DNA from: Mediterranea sp. An20
Lineage (GTDB): Bacteria > Bacteroidota > Bacteroidia > Bacteroidales > Bacteroidaceae
Assembly: GCF_002160055.1 (NCBI RefSeq)
Contig: NZ_NFJV01000019.1
Location: 1 to 64,000 of the forward strand
Length of the DNA: 64,000 nucleotides
Direction: 5' to 3'
A model generated the notes under the pieces. That model was not told where the DNA came from. It made no database searches and worked only from the letters and a program-made list of their open reading frames with translations. Positions within the stretch are counted from its first letter, which is position 1. Each line of letters starts with the position of its first letter. Below, one piece after another: positions 53,511-62,586 of this stretch. The translations under genes and the position numbers were made by a program.

Positions 53511-53550
53511 CGTGCCGGTGAGGTGTCGTTAACCTTTCAGAATGAGTTGC

Positions 53551-54420
53551 TTATCGGAGGTCTGCTCCCCACATCATTTTGTTGCGCAGTGTGTCGAAGA
53601 AGCGGTGATTAAAGCGTTTCACTACCTTGATGGTGTAGTCGGCCTTCGAAATGGTGAGCCGTGTGTTTTCCTGACACGACTCGCTGCGTCCGTCGATAGC
53701 CACGAGGAAGTTATGGCTTCGGCTCTCCACGTCCAGCGTGATTTCCCGGTCATCGCAGATGACGATGGGGCGCATGTTGAGGCTGTGCGGCGCTACGGGA
53801 GTCAGGGCAATGGTTTTGCTGTCTGGTGCTATGATGGGTCCGCCTACACTGAGAGAGTAGGCCGTAGAACCGGTAGGGGTGGCCACTATCAGCCCATCGG
53901 CCTGATACGTCGTGAGTAGCGAACCGTTTACGGTGGCGCGGATGCTTATCATCGACGAACTGTCCCGTTTCAGCACGGCAATCTCGTTGAGGGCATAAGG
54001 GGCTTTCTGCAGGTGCGGGTTGTTGCATTTCAGTTGCAGCACGCTTCGCTCTTCGGTGCGGAAACGGTGCTCGTATATCTCGTTGAAGGTTGTTTCCATT
54101 TCTTCCGGTGAGATGTCGGCCAGAAAGCCCAGGCGGCCTGTGTTGATACCCAGGATGGGAATGCCTTTTCTGCCCACGTGGCTGGCGGCTTTCAGGAAAG
54201 TGCCGTCGCCTCCCAGACTGATGACCATGTCGGCTTGGAAATCGTCGTTGTCAAACAAATCTGCATGCGGAATCTGCAAATGGGCATCTTTGCACAAAAA
54301 CTCGTAGAAGTCGCGGCTGATACAGAGTTGAGCCTGGTGCTGCTCCAGCAAGCGGAACAATTGTTCTGCATGCAACGACTTCTTGGCTTGGTAAGTGTTA
54401 CCGAATAAGGCAAATCTCAT
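53551..54420 (-). CDS. nadK: NAD kinase
   Basis: 289 residues from the ATG at 54420 ([20 protein letters not shown]). Hallmarks are [12 protein letters not shown] with the catalytic Asp72, [29 protein letters not shown] and [20 protein letters not shown]. It phosphorylates NAD to NADP using ATP (or polyphosphate in some bacteria). The alternate upstream start at 54477 adds residues unlike the family. It is divergent from pdxJ, which is the conserved order in Bacteroides. Confidence 0.96.
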   Translation of the reverse strand: MRFALFGNTYQAKKSLHAEQLFRLLEQHQAQLCISRDFYEFLCKDAHLQIPHADLFDNDDFQADMVISLGGDGTFLKAASHVGRKGIPILGINTGRLGFLADISPEEMETTFNEIYEHRFRTEERSVLQLKCNNPHLQKAPYALNEIAVLKRDSSSMISIRATVNGSLLTTYQADGLIVATPTGSTAYSLSVGGPIIAPDSKTIALTPVAPHSLNMRPIVICDDREITLDVESRSHNFLVAIDGRSESCQENTRLTISKADYTIKVVKRFNHRFFDTLRNKMMWGADLR

Positions 54421-54494
54421 ATCATTTTCTTTTTTTACGGGATGCAAAGATGGCATTTTTTTTGTAGAATGCACCAAGGTATTGCTATTATTTG

Positions 54495-54502
54495 TATTTT
54501 TG
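54495..54502 (+). promoter_or_regulatory. -7 element of the pdxJ-exbBD-tonB unit
   Basis: TATTTTTG, 23 bp before the ATG at 54526. Confidence 0.5.
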
Positions 54503-54525
54503 CCCCCGAACTATAACGTAGGATT

Positions 54526-55239
54526 ATGACAAAATTGAGTGTAAACATCAACAAGGTGGCCACGCTGCGCAACGCGCGGGGTGGAAATGTGCCTGATGTG
54601 CTGAAGGTTGCACAGGATTGCGAAAACTTTGGCGCGGATGGTATAACGGTGCATCCCCGTCCTGACGAACGGCATATTCGCCGGAGTGACGTCTATGCCC
54701 TGCGCCCCTTGCTTCGTACGGAGTTTAACATCGAGGGATATCCCTCACGCGAATTTATAGATTTGGTGTTGCAGGTGAAACCTCATCAGGTGACGCTGGT
54801 GCCGGACAGCCCTACACAACTCACCTCTAATGCCGGGTGGGATACGAAAGCGCATTTCACCTTCTTGAGCGAGGTGCTCGATGCGTTCAACAATGCGGGC
54901 ATCCGTACTTCCGTTTTTGTTTCTACCGATGCGGAGATGATAGAGTATGCTGCCAAGGCCGGTGCAGACCGCGTGGAACTCTACACGGAACCTTATGCCT
55001 CCGCCTATGCTGGCAACCGGGAGGCAGCGGTAGCCCCTTTTGTGGAGGCTGGTAAGGTGGCGCGCAATTTGGGGCTTGGCCTGAATGCCGGGCACGACCT
55101 GAACCTGGAGAATTTGAATTATTTTTATCAGAATATTCCTTGGCTGGATGAAGTGTCGATAGGACATGCACTGATTTGCGATGCCTTGTATTTAGGACTG
55201 GAACGCACCATTCAGGAATATAAAAACTGCCTTCGTTAA
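54526..55239 (+). CDS. pdxJ: pyridoxine 5'-phosphate synthase PdxJ
   Basis: 237 residues of the PdxJ TIM barrel. Motifs are [55 protein letters not shown] and [15 protein letters not shown]. It condenses 1-deoxy-D-xylulose 5-phosphate with 3-amino-2-oxopropyl phosphate to form pyridoxine 5'-phosphate in the vitamin B6 pathway. The exbB-like gene begins in the base after its stop codon, so the genes are coupled. Confidence 0.96.
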   Translation: MTKLSVNINKVATLRNARGGNVPDVLKVAQDCENFGADGITVHPRPDERHIRRSDVYALRPLLRTEFNIEGYPSREFIDLVLQVKPHQVTLVPDSPTQLTSNAGWDTKAHFTFLSEVLDAFNNAGIRTSVFVSTDAEMIEYAAKAGADRVELYTEPYASAYAGNREAAVAPFVEAGKVARNLGLGLNAGHDLNLENLNYFYQNIPWLDEVSIGHALICDALYLGLERTIQEYKNCLR

Positions 55240-55968
55240 ATGAATTTTATGGAAGCAATGACGATGCTGTTGGCTCAGGCAGCTACTTCGCTGAGCGATA
55301 CAATTGCCGGAGCCAATCCGGTGCTTACGCCGGTGGAAGCTGCCGGAGAAATGAATCTGTGGGATATGGCCGTGAAGGGCGGCTGGATTATGATTGTGCT
55401 GGCTGTGATGTCGCTGATAGGTTTCTATATCCTTTTCGAGCGCAATTATGTTATCCGCAAGGCCGGGAAGGAAGACCCGATGTTTATGGATAAGATAAAA
55501 GACTACATCCTGGGAGGGGAAATCAAGGCTGCCATATCCTATTGCCGCAGTGTCAATACTCCCTCGGCCCGCATGATTGAGAAGGGAATCACCCGTCTGG
55601 GGCGCCCTGTGAATGATGTGCAGGCTGCTATAGAGAATGTGGGTAACATTGAGGTGGCCAAACTGGAAAAAGGGCTGACCATCATGGCTACGATTGCCGG
55701 AGGAGCACCGATGCTGGGATTCCTGGGTACGGTGACCGGTATGGTACGCGCCTTCTTCGAAATGGCTAATGCCGGAAATAACATAGACATCACTCTTCTT
55801 TCGGGAGGTATTTATGAAGCGATGATAACAACCGTGGGGGGACTGATTGTCGGCATTATTATGATGTTTGCCTATAACTATCTGGTGACTTTGGTGGACG
55901 GGGTGGTCAACAAGATGGAGGCTAAGACTATGGCCTTTATGGATTTGCTGAATGAACCCGCCAATTAA
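55240..55968 (+). CDS. exbB: MotA/TolQ/ExbB proton-channel protein
   Basis: 242 residues with an N-terminal hydrophobic leader and three transmembrane helices: GGWIMIVLAVMSLIGFYIL, IMATIAGGAPMLGFLGTVTG and GGLIVGIIMMFAYNYLVTLV. The second carries the family signature GxxPLLGFLGTVTGM (here APMLGFLGTVTGM). Together with ExbD it forms a proton-driven motor that drives TonB and thereby SusC-type transporters. It begins directly after the pdxJ stop. It overlaps neither neighbour but is 28 bp from exbD. Confidence 0.93.
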   Translation: MNFMEAMTMLLAQAATSLSDTIAGANPVLTPVEAAGEMNLWDMAVKGGWIMIVLAVMSLIGFYILFERNYVIRKAGKEDPMFMDKIKDYILGGEIKAAISYCRSVNTPSARMIEKGITRLGRPVNDVQAAIENVGNIEVAKLEKGLTIMATIAGGAPMLGFLGTVTGMVRAFFEMANAGNNIDITLLSGGIYEAMITTVGGLIVGIIMMFAYNYLVTLVDGVVNKMEAKTMAFMDLLNEPAN

Positions 55969-55996
55969 ATATGAACGAACCTAAACAGATGAACTT

Positions 55997-56419
55997 GTGT
56001 TAAAACGTAGAGCTAAAATATCACCTACCTTCAGCATGGCGTCCATGACGGACCTCATCTTTCTGTTGCTGATATTTTTCATGATTACTTCGACGGTGGT
56101 GTCGCCCAATGCCATCAAGGTGTTGCTTCCCCAAGGCAAAGAGCAGACCTCTGCCAAACCTTTGACGCGGGTTATCATCGACAAGGAGTTGAACTATTAT
56201 GCAGCTTTCGGCAATGACCGCGAGCAGCCCGTTACACTGGACGAACTGCCTGGGTTCCTGCAATCGTGTGCCGAACGCGAGCCGGAGATGTATGTGGCTC
56301 TTTATGCCGATGTGTCAGTGCCATACGGCGAAATTGTGAAGGTGCTGAATATTGCCAATGAGAATCATTTCAAGATGGTGCTGGCTACACGTCCACCCGA
56401 CAGTACTGATAATGAATAA
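55997..56419 (+). CDS. exbD: ExbD/TolR-family proton-channel subunit
   Basis: 140 residues starting at a GTG codon at 55997. No upstream ATG is available because TAA at 55982 closes the frame. One transmembrane helix holds the essential Asp in MASMTDLIFLLLIFFMITST; the periplasmic domain (AIKVLLPQGKEQ, SVPYGEIVKVLNIANENHF) has the ExbD fold. It partners ExbB in the proton motor. Bacteroides loci often have two ExbD genes; here only one is seen. Confidence 0.93.
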   Translation: MLKRRAKISPTFSMASMTDLIFLLLIFFMITSTVVSPNAIKVLLPQGKEQTSAKPLTRVIIDKELNYYAAFGNDREQPVTLDELPGFLQSCAEREPEMYVALYADVSVPYGEIVKVLNIANENHFKMVLATRPPDSTDNE

Positions 56420-56438
56420 CTCTTTTGCCTGATTCATC

Positions 56439-57251
56439 ATGACGGATGCGAAAAAGAAAGGAAAATATATAGGTATCATCGGCGCAGTGGTGGTGCACAT
56501 CGGTGTGATAGCCTTTTTGCTGGTCGTTACCTTCGCTTTGCCTGAACCTCAGGAAGAAAGCGGTGTGCCCGTCATGCTGGGAGATGTTCCGCAATCTTCC
56601 GGATGGGCAGACCCGTCGCTGGTAGAAGTGGAAACCATGCCAGACGAACCTACCATCCCTCAGGAAACCGCAGAACAGGAACTTCTTACGCAAGACATGG
56701 AGGAGACGGTTTCGCTGACTCCGGAAAATAAATCGCCCGAAGAAGTGAAGAAGCCCGAGAAAACAGAGGCAGAAAAAGCCGAAGAAGCCCGCCGGCTGGC
56801 TGAAGCCCGTGCCGAACAGCAACGTCGTGAGGCCGAAGAGGCTGCACGCCAGAAAGTGGCAGGAGCTTTCGGAAAAGGGGCCAAAATGGGAAGCCGGGGA
56901 AACGCAGAAACCGGCGATGGCTTGCAGGGAAGTCCTCAGGGCAATGCACCGGAGGGCGCTTCAACGGGAGTAGGTGGCTATGGTGAGTTCGATTTAGGAG
57001 GACGTTCCATTGGTGCGGGAGGCTTGCCACGGCCGGTGTATAACGTGCAGGACGAAGGGCGTGTGGTGGTGACCATTACCGTCAACCCGGCGGGATACGT
57101 CATTGCTACTTCTATCAACAAGCGGACCAATACTGTCAACCCGGCCTTGCGCAAAGCGGCGGAAGATGCGGCTCGTAAGGCTCGGTTTAACGCAGTAGAA
57201 GGACTGAACAACCAAGTGGGAACAATTACATATTACTTTAATCTAAAATAA
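56439..57251 (+). CDS. tonB: TonB-like energy transducer
   Basis: 270 residues with one N-terminal transmembrane helix (YIGIIGAVVVHIGVIAFLLV), a long periplasmic linker rich in Glu, Ala, Pro and Lys (about 60-150, with a charged helical stretch AEKAEEARRLAEARAEQQRR), a Gly-rich part and a TonB C-terminal domain (VVVTITVNPAGYVIATSINK, LRKAAEDAARKARFNAVEG). It transfers energy from ExbB/ExbD to outer-membrane transporters such as the SusC proteins. The helical linker also resembles TolA, so a TolA-like envelope role is possible. Confidence 0.9.
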   Translation: MTDAKKKGKYIGIIGAVVVHIGVIAFLLVVTFALPEPQEESGVPVMLGDVPQSSGWADPSLVEVETMPDEPTIPQETAEQELLTQDMEETVSLTPENKSPEEVKKPEKTEAEKAEEARRLAEARAEQQRREAEEAARQKVAGAFGKGAKMGSRGNAETGDGLQGSPQGNAPEGASTGVGGYGEFDLGGRSIGAGGLPRPVYNVQDEGRVVVTITVNPAGYVIATSINKRTNTVNPALRKAAEDAARKARFNAVEGLNNQVGTITYYFNLK

Positions 57252-57268
57252 AAGAGGAGACTTAATTT

Positions 57269-57817
57269 ATGGGTACAGTTTATGTTTTCTTTGCCGATGG
57301 CTTTGAAGAAATGGAGGCTTTTGCAGCTGTAGATATTTTGAAACGTGCCGGTGTAAAGGTGCAGATGGTAACCGTGACCGACGATGAGATAGTAAGGGGC
57401 GCTCATGGTGTTCCTGTGCTGTGCGATAAGAACTTTGCCAACTGCGATTTCTTCGATGCTGAGATGTTGGTTCTGCCTGGTGGGCTGCCTGGTGCCACGA
57501 CGTTGTCCGAACATGCCGATTTGGGCAAGTTGCTGGTGCGTTTTGCTGATGCCGGCAAGAATATTGCCGCTATTTGCGCCGCTCCCATGGCATTGGGCAA
57601 GTTGGGTCTGTTGAAAGGCAAAAAGGCCACGTGCTATCCGGGTTTTGACAAATACCTGGAGGGTGCGGAGTATACCGGCAACATGGTAGAGAAAGACGGC
57701 AATATCATTACCGGCAAGGGACCGGGAGCCTGCATGAAGTTTGCTTTGGCTTTGGTAGAGCATTTGTGTGGCAAAGAAAAAGTTAAAGAACTGGAGGAGG
57801 CTATGTGCCTGCGTTAA
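57269..57817 (+). CDS. DJ-1/PfpI-superfamily protein
   Basis: 182 residues with the DJ-1 layout: [20 protein letters not shown] with the conserved Glu, an [16 protein letters not shown] segment and the nucleophile Cys in [14 protein letters not shown]. Family members act as glyoxalase III or protein/nucleotide deglycase-like enzymes, or as redox-sensing chaperones. It follows tonB by 17 bp and precedes ispD by 10 bp. Cotranscription with both is likely. Confidence 0.92.
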   Translation: MGTVYVFFADGFEEMEAFAAVDILKRAGVKVQMVTVTDDEIVRGAHGVPVLCDKNFANCDFFDAEMLVLPGGLPGATTLSEHADLGKLLVRFADAGKNIAAICAAPMALGKLGLLKGKKATCYPGFDKYLEGAEYTGNMVEKDGNIITGKGPGACMKFALALVEHLCGKEKVKELEEAMCLR

Positions 57818-57827
57818 AATCTGTATA

Positions 57828-58487
57828 ATGATGGAATATGTGCTGATTGTAGCCGGAGGCAAAGGTTTGCGTATGGGGGCAGATATACCCAAGCAGTTCC
57901 TTCCCGTAGGAGGGAAACCGGTGCTGATGCGTACACTGGAAGCATTCTATGCCTACAATCAGGACATGCGAATCATATTGGTACTCCCGCATGGCCAGCA
58001 GGATTATTGGAAAAGGCTGTGCGGGGAGTACCGTTTTGATATACCTCATAGCATTGCCGATGGAGGGGAAACCCGTTTCCACTCCGTGCGCAATGGCTTG
58101 GCACTGGTAGATGAGCCGGGGCTGGTGGGGGTGCATGACGGTGTCCGTCCGTTTGTGTCGCAAGAAGTCATTGCTCGTTGCTATGCATTGGCTGCTACGG
58201 AGCTTGCTGTTGTTCCTGTGGTAAAAGTGGTGGAAACTGTCCGTCGGCTGACCGATGCGGGAAGCATTACCGTCAACCGGGATGAATACCGCCTGGTACA
58301 AACTCCTCAGGTCTTTGACGGAGAAGTATTGAAGCAGGCATACAGCCAGCCTTATACCTCGGCCTTTACCGATGATGCCTCTGTGGTGGAGGCGTGGGGC
58401 GTTCCTGTCACATTAACGGAAGGCAACCGCGAAAATATCAAGATTACCACACCGTTTGACCTTAAAGTGGCTGCTGCCCTCTTGTAA
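57828..58487 (+). CDS. ispD: 2-C-methyl-D-erythritol 4-phosphate cytidylyltransferase IspD
   Basis: 219 residues from the first of two adjacent ATGs (57828, 57831). The nucleotide-binding signature is [20 protein letters not shown], followed by [28 protein letters not shown] and [13 protein letters not shown]. It makes CDP-methylerythritol in the MEP route to isoprenoids. recG starts four bases after its stop codon, so the two are coupled. Confidence 0.96.
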   Translation: MMEYVLIVAGGKGLRMGADIPKQFLPVGGKPVLMRTLEAFYAYNQDMRIILVLPHGQQDYWKRLCGEYRFDIPHSIADGGETRFHSVRNGLALVDEPGLVGVHDGVRPFVSQEVIARCYALAATELAVVPVVKVVETVRRLTDAGSITVNRDEYRLVQTPQVFDGEVLKQAYSQPYTSAFTDDASVVEAWGVPVTLTEGNRENIKITTPFDLKVAAALL

Positions 58488-58491
58488 CTCC

Positions 58492-60588
58492 ATGTTCGAC
58501 CTTTCCACGAGTGATATAAAATATCTGACGGGGGTAGGGCCGCAACGGGCTGCCTTGCTCAACAAGGAATTGGGCATCTACTCCATGTACGACCTGCTTT
58601 GTTATTATCCTTATAAGTACGTTGACCGAAGCCGTATCTATACCATTCGTGAGATAGACGGTTCGATGCCTTATATCCAGCTGAAGGGAGAAATCCTGGG
58701 CACGGAGCTGACCGGTGAGGGACGTGGACGGCGGCTGATAGCCCATTTCTCGGACGGTACAGGCATCGTGGATCTGGTGTGGTTTCAAGGAATTAAATAT
58801 GTGGTGGGTAAATATAAGGTGCACAAGGAGTACATTGTCTTTGGCAAGCCGGCTCCTTTCAACGGGCGTTTCAATATAGCTCATCCGGATATTGACGAGG
58901 TGTCAGAGCTGAAACTTTCGACCATGGGCATGCAGCCTTATTACAATACGACGGAACGGATGAAGCGCAGCTTCCTGAACTCGCGCGCCATAGAGCAGAT
59001 GATGGCTACCCTTTTGGCTCAGATTTCAGAACCGTTGCCCGAGACACTGTCGCCCGCCATCTTGGCAGAGAACCATTTGATGCCCATTACCGATGCCCTG
59101 CGTAACATTCATTTCCCTGCCAATGCCGACTTGCTGCGCAAGGCCCAATACAGACTGAAGTTTGAGGAGTTGTTTTATGTGCAGCTCAACATCCTGCGCT
59201 ACGCCCGCGACCGGCAATGGCGTTATCGGGGATATGTCTTTGGAAAGGTGGGCGAGATATTCAATACCTTCTATTCCCAACATCTTCCTTTTGAATTGAC
59301 AAATGCCCAAAAGCGTGTACTAAAAGAAATTCGTCGCGACTTAGGCTCCGGGCGTCAGATGAACCGCCTGCTGCAGGGCGACGTGGGAAGCGGCAAGACG
59401 TTGGTGGCCCTGATGAGTATGCTGATTGCCTTGGACAATGGCTATCAGGCTTGCCTCATGGCGCCTACCGAAATCTTGGCTAACCAGCATTATGATACCA
59501 TCTGTCATTTCCTGCAAGGTATGGATATTCGGGTAGAGTTGCTGACCGGTTCTGTCAAAGGCAAACGGCGGGAGGCTATCCTTGCCGGTTTGTTGGCTGG
59601 CGAGGTGCATATCCTGATAGGGACCCATGCGCTGATAGAAGACACCGTGCATTTTGCTTCGCTGGGGTTGGCTGTGATTGATGAGCAGCACCGTTTTGGT
59701 GTGGCACAACGTTCGCGCCTCTGGGCCAAGAACGAACGGCCACCTCATGTGCTGGTGATGACTGCCACACCCATTCCCCGCACATTGGCCATGACGCTCT
59801 ATGGCGATTTGGATGTGTCTGTCATCGATGAACTTCCACCCGGCCGCAAGCCCATAGCTACCATCCATCAGTTCGACAATCATCGTGAAAGCCTGTATCG
59901 CTCCATCCGCAAGCAGATAGACGAGGGGCGTCAGGTGTACATCGTCTATCCATTGGTGAAGGAGAGCGAGAAAGTGGATTTGAAAAACGTGGAGGAAGGC
60001 TATGAACGCATTTGTGCTGCCTTTCCCGATTGTAAGGTGTGCAAAGTGCACGGTCAGATGAAGCCCGCCGATAAGGATGCCCAAATGCAGCTCTTCGTGT
60101 CGGGAACTGCACAAATTATGGTGGCGACTACGGTGATAGAGGTGGGCGTCAATGTGCCCAACGCTTCGGTGATGGTCATTGAGAATGCGGAGCGTTTCGG
60201 CCTCTCCCAATTGCATCAGTTAAGGGGCAGGGTGGGACGTGGCGCCGATCAGTCTTATTGTATTTTGGTGACCGGCTATAAGTTGGCGGAAGATACCCGC
60301 AAGCGGCTGGAAATTATGGTGCGCACCAACGACGGCTTCGAGATTGCTGAGGCAGACCTCAAGTTGCGTGGTCCCGGCGATTTGGAGGGCACCCAGCAAA
60401 GCGGTATCGCTTTTGACTTGAAAATAGCCGACATTGCCCGCGACGGCCAACTTTTGCAGTATGTGCGTGAAGTGGCCCAGAAGGTGATAGACGCTGATCC
60501 CGAAGGCACGATGCCTGAAAACGAAATTCTGTGGCGTCGCCTTAAAGCCTTGCGCAAAACTAATGTCAACTGGGCAGCCATCAGTTGA
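58492..60588 (+). CDS. recG: ATP-dependent DNA helicase RecG
   Basis: 698 residues from the ATG at 58492. The N-terminal wedge domain (KYLTGVGPQRAALLNKELGI, YYPYKYVDRS) binds branched DNA. Helicase motifs are LLQGDVGSGKTLVALMSM (I), DEQHRFGVAQR (II), MTATPIPRTLAMTLYGDLD (III), and the C-terminal lobe ATTVIEVGVNVPNASVMV with HQLRGRVGRGADQSYCIL (V, VI). It remodels stalled forks and Holliday junctions. A 22-bp array follows 72 bp after the stop. Confidence 0.97.
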   Translation: MFDLSTSDIKYLTGVGPQRAALLNKELGIYSMYDLLCYYPYKYVDRSRIYTIREIDGSMPYIQLKGEILGTELTGEGRGRRLIAHFSDGTGIVDLVWFQGIKYVVGKYKVHKEYIVFGKPAPFNGRFNIAHPDIDEVSELKLSTMGMQPYYNTTERMKRSFLNSRAIEQMMATLLAQISEPLPETLSPAILAENHLMPITDALRNIHFPANADLLRKAQYRLKFEELFYVQLNILRYARDRQWRYRGYVFGKVGEIFNTFYSQHLPFELTNAQKRVLKEIRRDLGSGRQMNRLLQGDVGSGKTLVALMSMLIALDNGYQACLMAPTEILANQHYDTICHFLQGMDIRVELLTGSVKGKRREAILAGLLAGEVHILIGTHALIEDTVHFASLGLAVIDEQHRFGVAQRSRLWAKNERPPHVLVMTATPIPRTLAMTLYGDLDVSVIDELPPGRKPIATIHQFDNHRESLYRSIRKQIDEGRQVYIVYPLVKESEKVDLKNVEEGYERICAAFPDCKVCKVHGQMKPADKDAQMQLFVSGTAQIMVATTVIEVGVNVPNASVMVIENAERFGLSQLHQLRGRVGRGADQSYCILVTGYKLAEDTRKRLEIMVRTNDGFEIAEADLKLRGPGDLEGTQQSGIAFDLKIADIARDGQLLQYVREVAQKVIDADPEGTMPENEILWRRLKALRKTNVNWAAIS

Positions 60589-60660
60589 ATGCCCGTCCAC
60601 CGGACCGACTTTTCCATGCTCTTGCCGGTAACAAATCTTTTCAAGCGCGGAGAAGCAAAT

Positions 60661-60726
60661 TTCCAAAGGCTTGGCAGCAACCTGCCAAAGGCTTGGCAGC
60701 CGCCTGCATATAGCTTGGAAATAACG
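60661..60726. repeat. 22-bp tandem array (3 units)
   Basis: Units start at 60661, 60683 and 60705; the first two share CCAAAGGCTTGGCAGC, the third has GCATATAGCTTGG. The unit is related to that at 38459 (TAGCTTAGCAGC). Confidence 0.8.
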
Positions 60727-61001
60727 GGCTGTCTGGCAGGAAAATATGTCCGTACTACCATCAATGTTGCCTACAGGCAGCCAACATACCCGTCTTTTCT
60801 TCGTTCCTCCGAAGTTCTTCCGGTGTCTTTCCGGAAAATTGTCCTGGCAGGAATTTCTGGCAAAAAGATGAAATGTGTTGTAAAACATATTTCCTATTAT
60901 ATCGTTGTGTTATAGGAGTTTATCTTTATTTTCATTGCATCTGTTAGGGAATTTGATTAAAAAATGGTTAAGAACCGATTCGCTGTTTCAACAAGAAGTA
61001 T

Positions 61002-61009
61002 TATCTTTG
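61002..61009 (+). promoter_or_regulatory. -7 element of the M23/LysM gene
   Basis: TATCTTTG, 66 bp before the ATG at 61076. Confidence 0.5.
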
Positions 61010-61075
61010 GGAGAATTTTAAAAAATACAATCAAGAACTCGGTGTTTAGACATCATAAATGAATAACTGAACGTA

Positions 61076-61933
61076 ATGAAATTGCCTTTAATTAAAACAT
61101 TCTGCTTGGCTGCGATGGCGGTATGTAGTTTGAACGCTTTTTCGCAAGACCTCATCGCCCGCCAGGCCCCTATAGACCGGAAGCTCAAGAGTGTAGACTC
61201 CCTGGCCCTTCAGAAACAAATCCGCGTAGAACAGTCGCTTTATCCCGCTTTCGATATTTATCCCTCCTGGAACAACGAAACAGTAGGTTACAAAGACGCC
61301 ATCGTCCCCGATTCATATACTTTCGACCTCACAGGTTTTTGCATGCCTACGGAACACACTAAAATCACAGATGTTTTCGGTTACCGTCCTCGTCGTCGCA
61401 GAGGACATTACGGACTTGACATCAAGGTCTATGTCGGCGATACGATTCGTGCGGCTTTCGATGGAAAAGTCCGTATCGTGAAAAATCAAGGACGCCGCGG
61501 ATATGGCAAATATGTGGTGATTCGACACGACAATGGTCTGGAAACCGTCTACGGACATTTGTCCAAACAATTGGTGGAAGAAGACCAACTGGTGAAAGCT
61601 GGCGAACCTATAGCGTTGGGAGGCAACACGGGACGCTCTACGGGTTCGCACCTGCACTTCGAAACCCGCTTCCTGGGCACACCGTTGAACCCTGCGTTGA
61701 TGTTTGATTTCGAGAAACAGGATATTGTGGCAGATACTTATACGTTCCATAAGTCGAAGTCCGATTCTAAAAATACCACTTCGCCCAAGGGACTCTTCTA
61801 CAAGGTCAAGAAAGGCGATACGCTGGAAAAGATTGCCCGCCGGCAAGGCACGAGTGTGCGCCAGCTCTGCAAGCTGAACCGTATTACCACGCGCACCATC
61901 TTGCGCCCCGGACAAGTATTGCGTTGCTCATAA
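61076..61933 (+). CDS. M23-family peptidoglycan endopeptidase with LysM
   Basis: 285 residues: signal peptide (FCLAAMAVCSLNAFSQ), an M23 peptidase domain (about 100-215) with zinc motifs RGHYGLDIKV (His and Asp) and GSHLHFETRF (HxH), and a C-terminal LysM domain (YKVKKGDTLEKIARRQGTS) that binds peptidoglycan. It cleaves peptide cross-links in the cell wall, or acts as an activator of amidases if degenerate, but its zinc ligands look intact. Transcription ends at the hairpin near 61957. Confidence 0.93.
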   Translation: MKLPLIKTFCLAAMAVCSLNAFSQDLIARQAPIDRKLKSVDSLALQKQIRVEQSLYPAFDIYPSWNNETVGYKDAIVPDSYTFDLTGFCMPTEHTKITDVFGYRPRRRRGHYGLDIKVYVGDTIRAAFDGKVRIVKNQGRRGYGKYVVIRHDNGLETVYGHLSKQLVEEDQLVKAGEPIALGGNTGRSTGSHLHFETRFLGTPLNPALMFDFEKQDIVADTYTFHKSKSDSKNTTSPKGLFYKVKKGDTLEKIARRQGTSVRQLCKLNRITTRTILRPGQVLRCS

Positions 61934-61956
61934 AAAAACGTAGACAATCATACGCA

Positions 61957-62003
61957 GGAAGAGGGTACTTTAATATAATTTAGAGTGCCCTCTTTCCTTT
62001 TTC
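61957..62003 (+). terminator. terminator after the M23/LysM gene
   Basis: GGAAGAGGG pairs with CCCTCTTTCC across a 20-nt AT-rich loop, followed by a T-run. Confidence 0.7.
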
Positions 62004-62015
62004 CCTATATTTTCC

Positions 62016-62023
62016 TACCTTTG
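62016..62023 (+). promoter_or_regulatory. -7 element of the DUF1599 gene
   Basis: TACCTTTG, 20 bp before the ATG at 62044. Confidence 0.5.
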
Positions 62024-62043
62024 CACGAGATTTGCCAAGGATT

Positions 62044-62586
62044 ATGAACGATACGAAGCAACAATTTGAACATGCTATTGCCGTTTGCCGCGATTTGTTT
62101 GCCAAGAAGCTGCACGATTACGGACCGGCGTGGCGCATACTGCGTCCGGTTTCTGTGACCGATCAGCTTTTCATCAAGGCCAACCGCATACGCAGCATCG
62201 AGACCAAAGGGGTGGCACTGGTGAATGAAGGTGTCCGCTCCGAGTTTATGGCCATTGTCAACTATGGCATCATCGGGCTGATTCAGCTGGAACTGGGCTA
62301 TGCCGAAAAGGCGGATATTTCCAACGATGAGGCGCTGGCCCTTTATGACAAGTATGCCAAAGCTTCCTTGGAGCTGATGCTGGCCAAGAATCATGATTAT
62401 GATGAGGCCTGGCGCAGTATGCGCATCAGTTCGTACACCGACCTGATACTGATGAAAATCTACCGCACTAAGCAGATTGAGTCGTTGGCCGGCGAGACGC
62501 TGGTATCCGAAGGGGTGGATGCCAACTACATGGATATGATAAACTATTCTGTATTTGCTTTGATTAAGATAGAGTTTGGAGACTGA
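62044..62586 (+). CDS. DUF1599-domain protein (nucleotide-modification-associated type)
   Basis: 180 residues from the ATG at 62044. Two tandem homologous halves are visible: LFAKKLHDYGPAWRILRPVS and LAKNHDYDEAWRSMRISS, each followed by a helix with RIRSIE or RTKQIE. This matches DUF1599. A role linked to nucleotide modification has been proposed for the family but is not proven. It is followed at once by the BT_3928-like gene, with overlap or a few bases between depending on its start. Confidence 0.88.
   Translation: MNDTKQQFEHAIAVCRDLFAKKLHDYGPAWRILRPVSVTDQLFIKANRIRSIETKGVALVNEGVRSEFMAIVNYGIIGLIQLELGYAEKADISNDEALALYDKYAKASLELMLAKNHDYDEAWRSMRISSYTDLILMKIYRTKQIESLAGETLVSEGVDANYMDMINYSVFALIKIEFGD

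Larger units (their letters stand above)
60589..61075. other. intergenic region between recG and the M23 peptidase gene
   Basis: It contains the 22-bp array at 60661-60726 and the promoter at 61002-61009. The rest shows no gene; a 108-codon frame from 60589 is without family resemblance. Confidence 0.6.
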
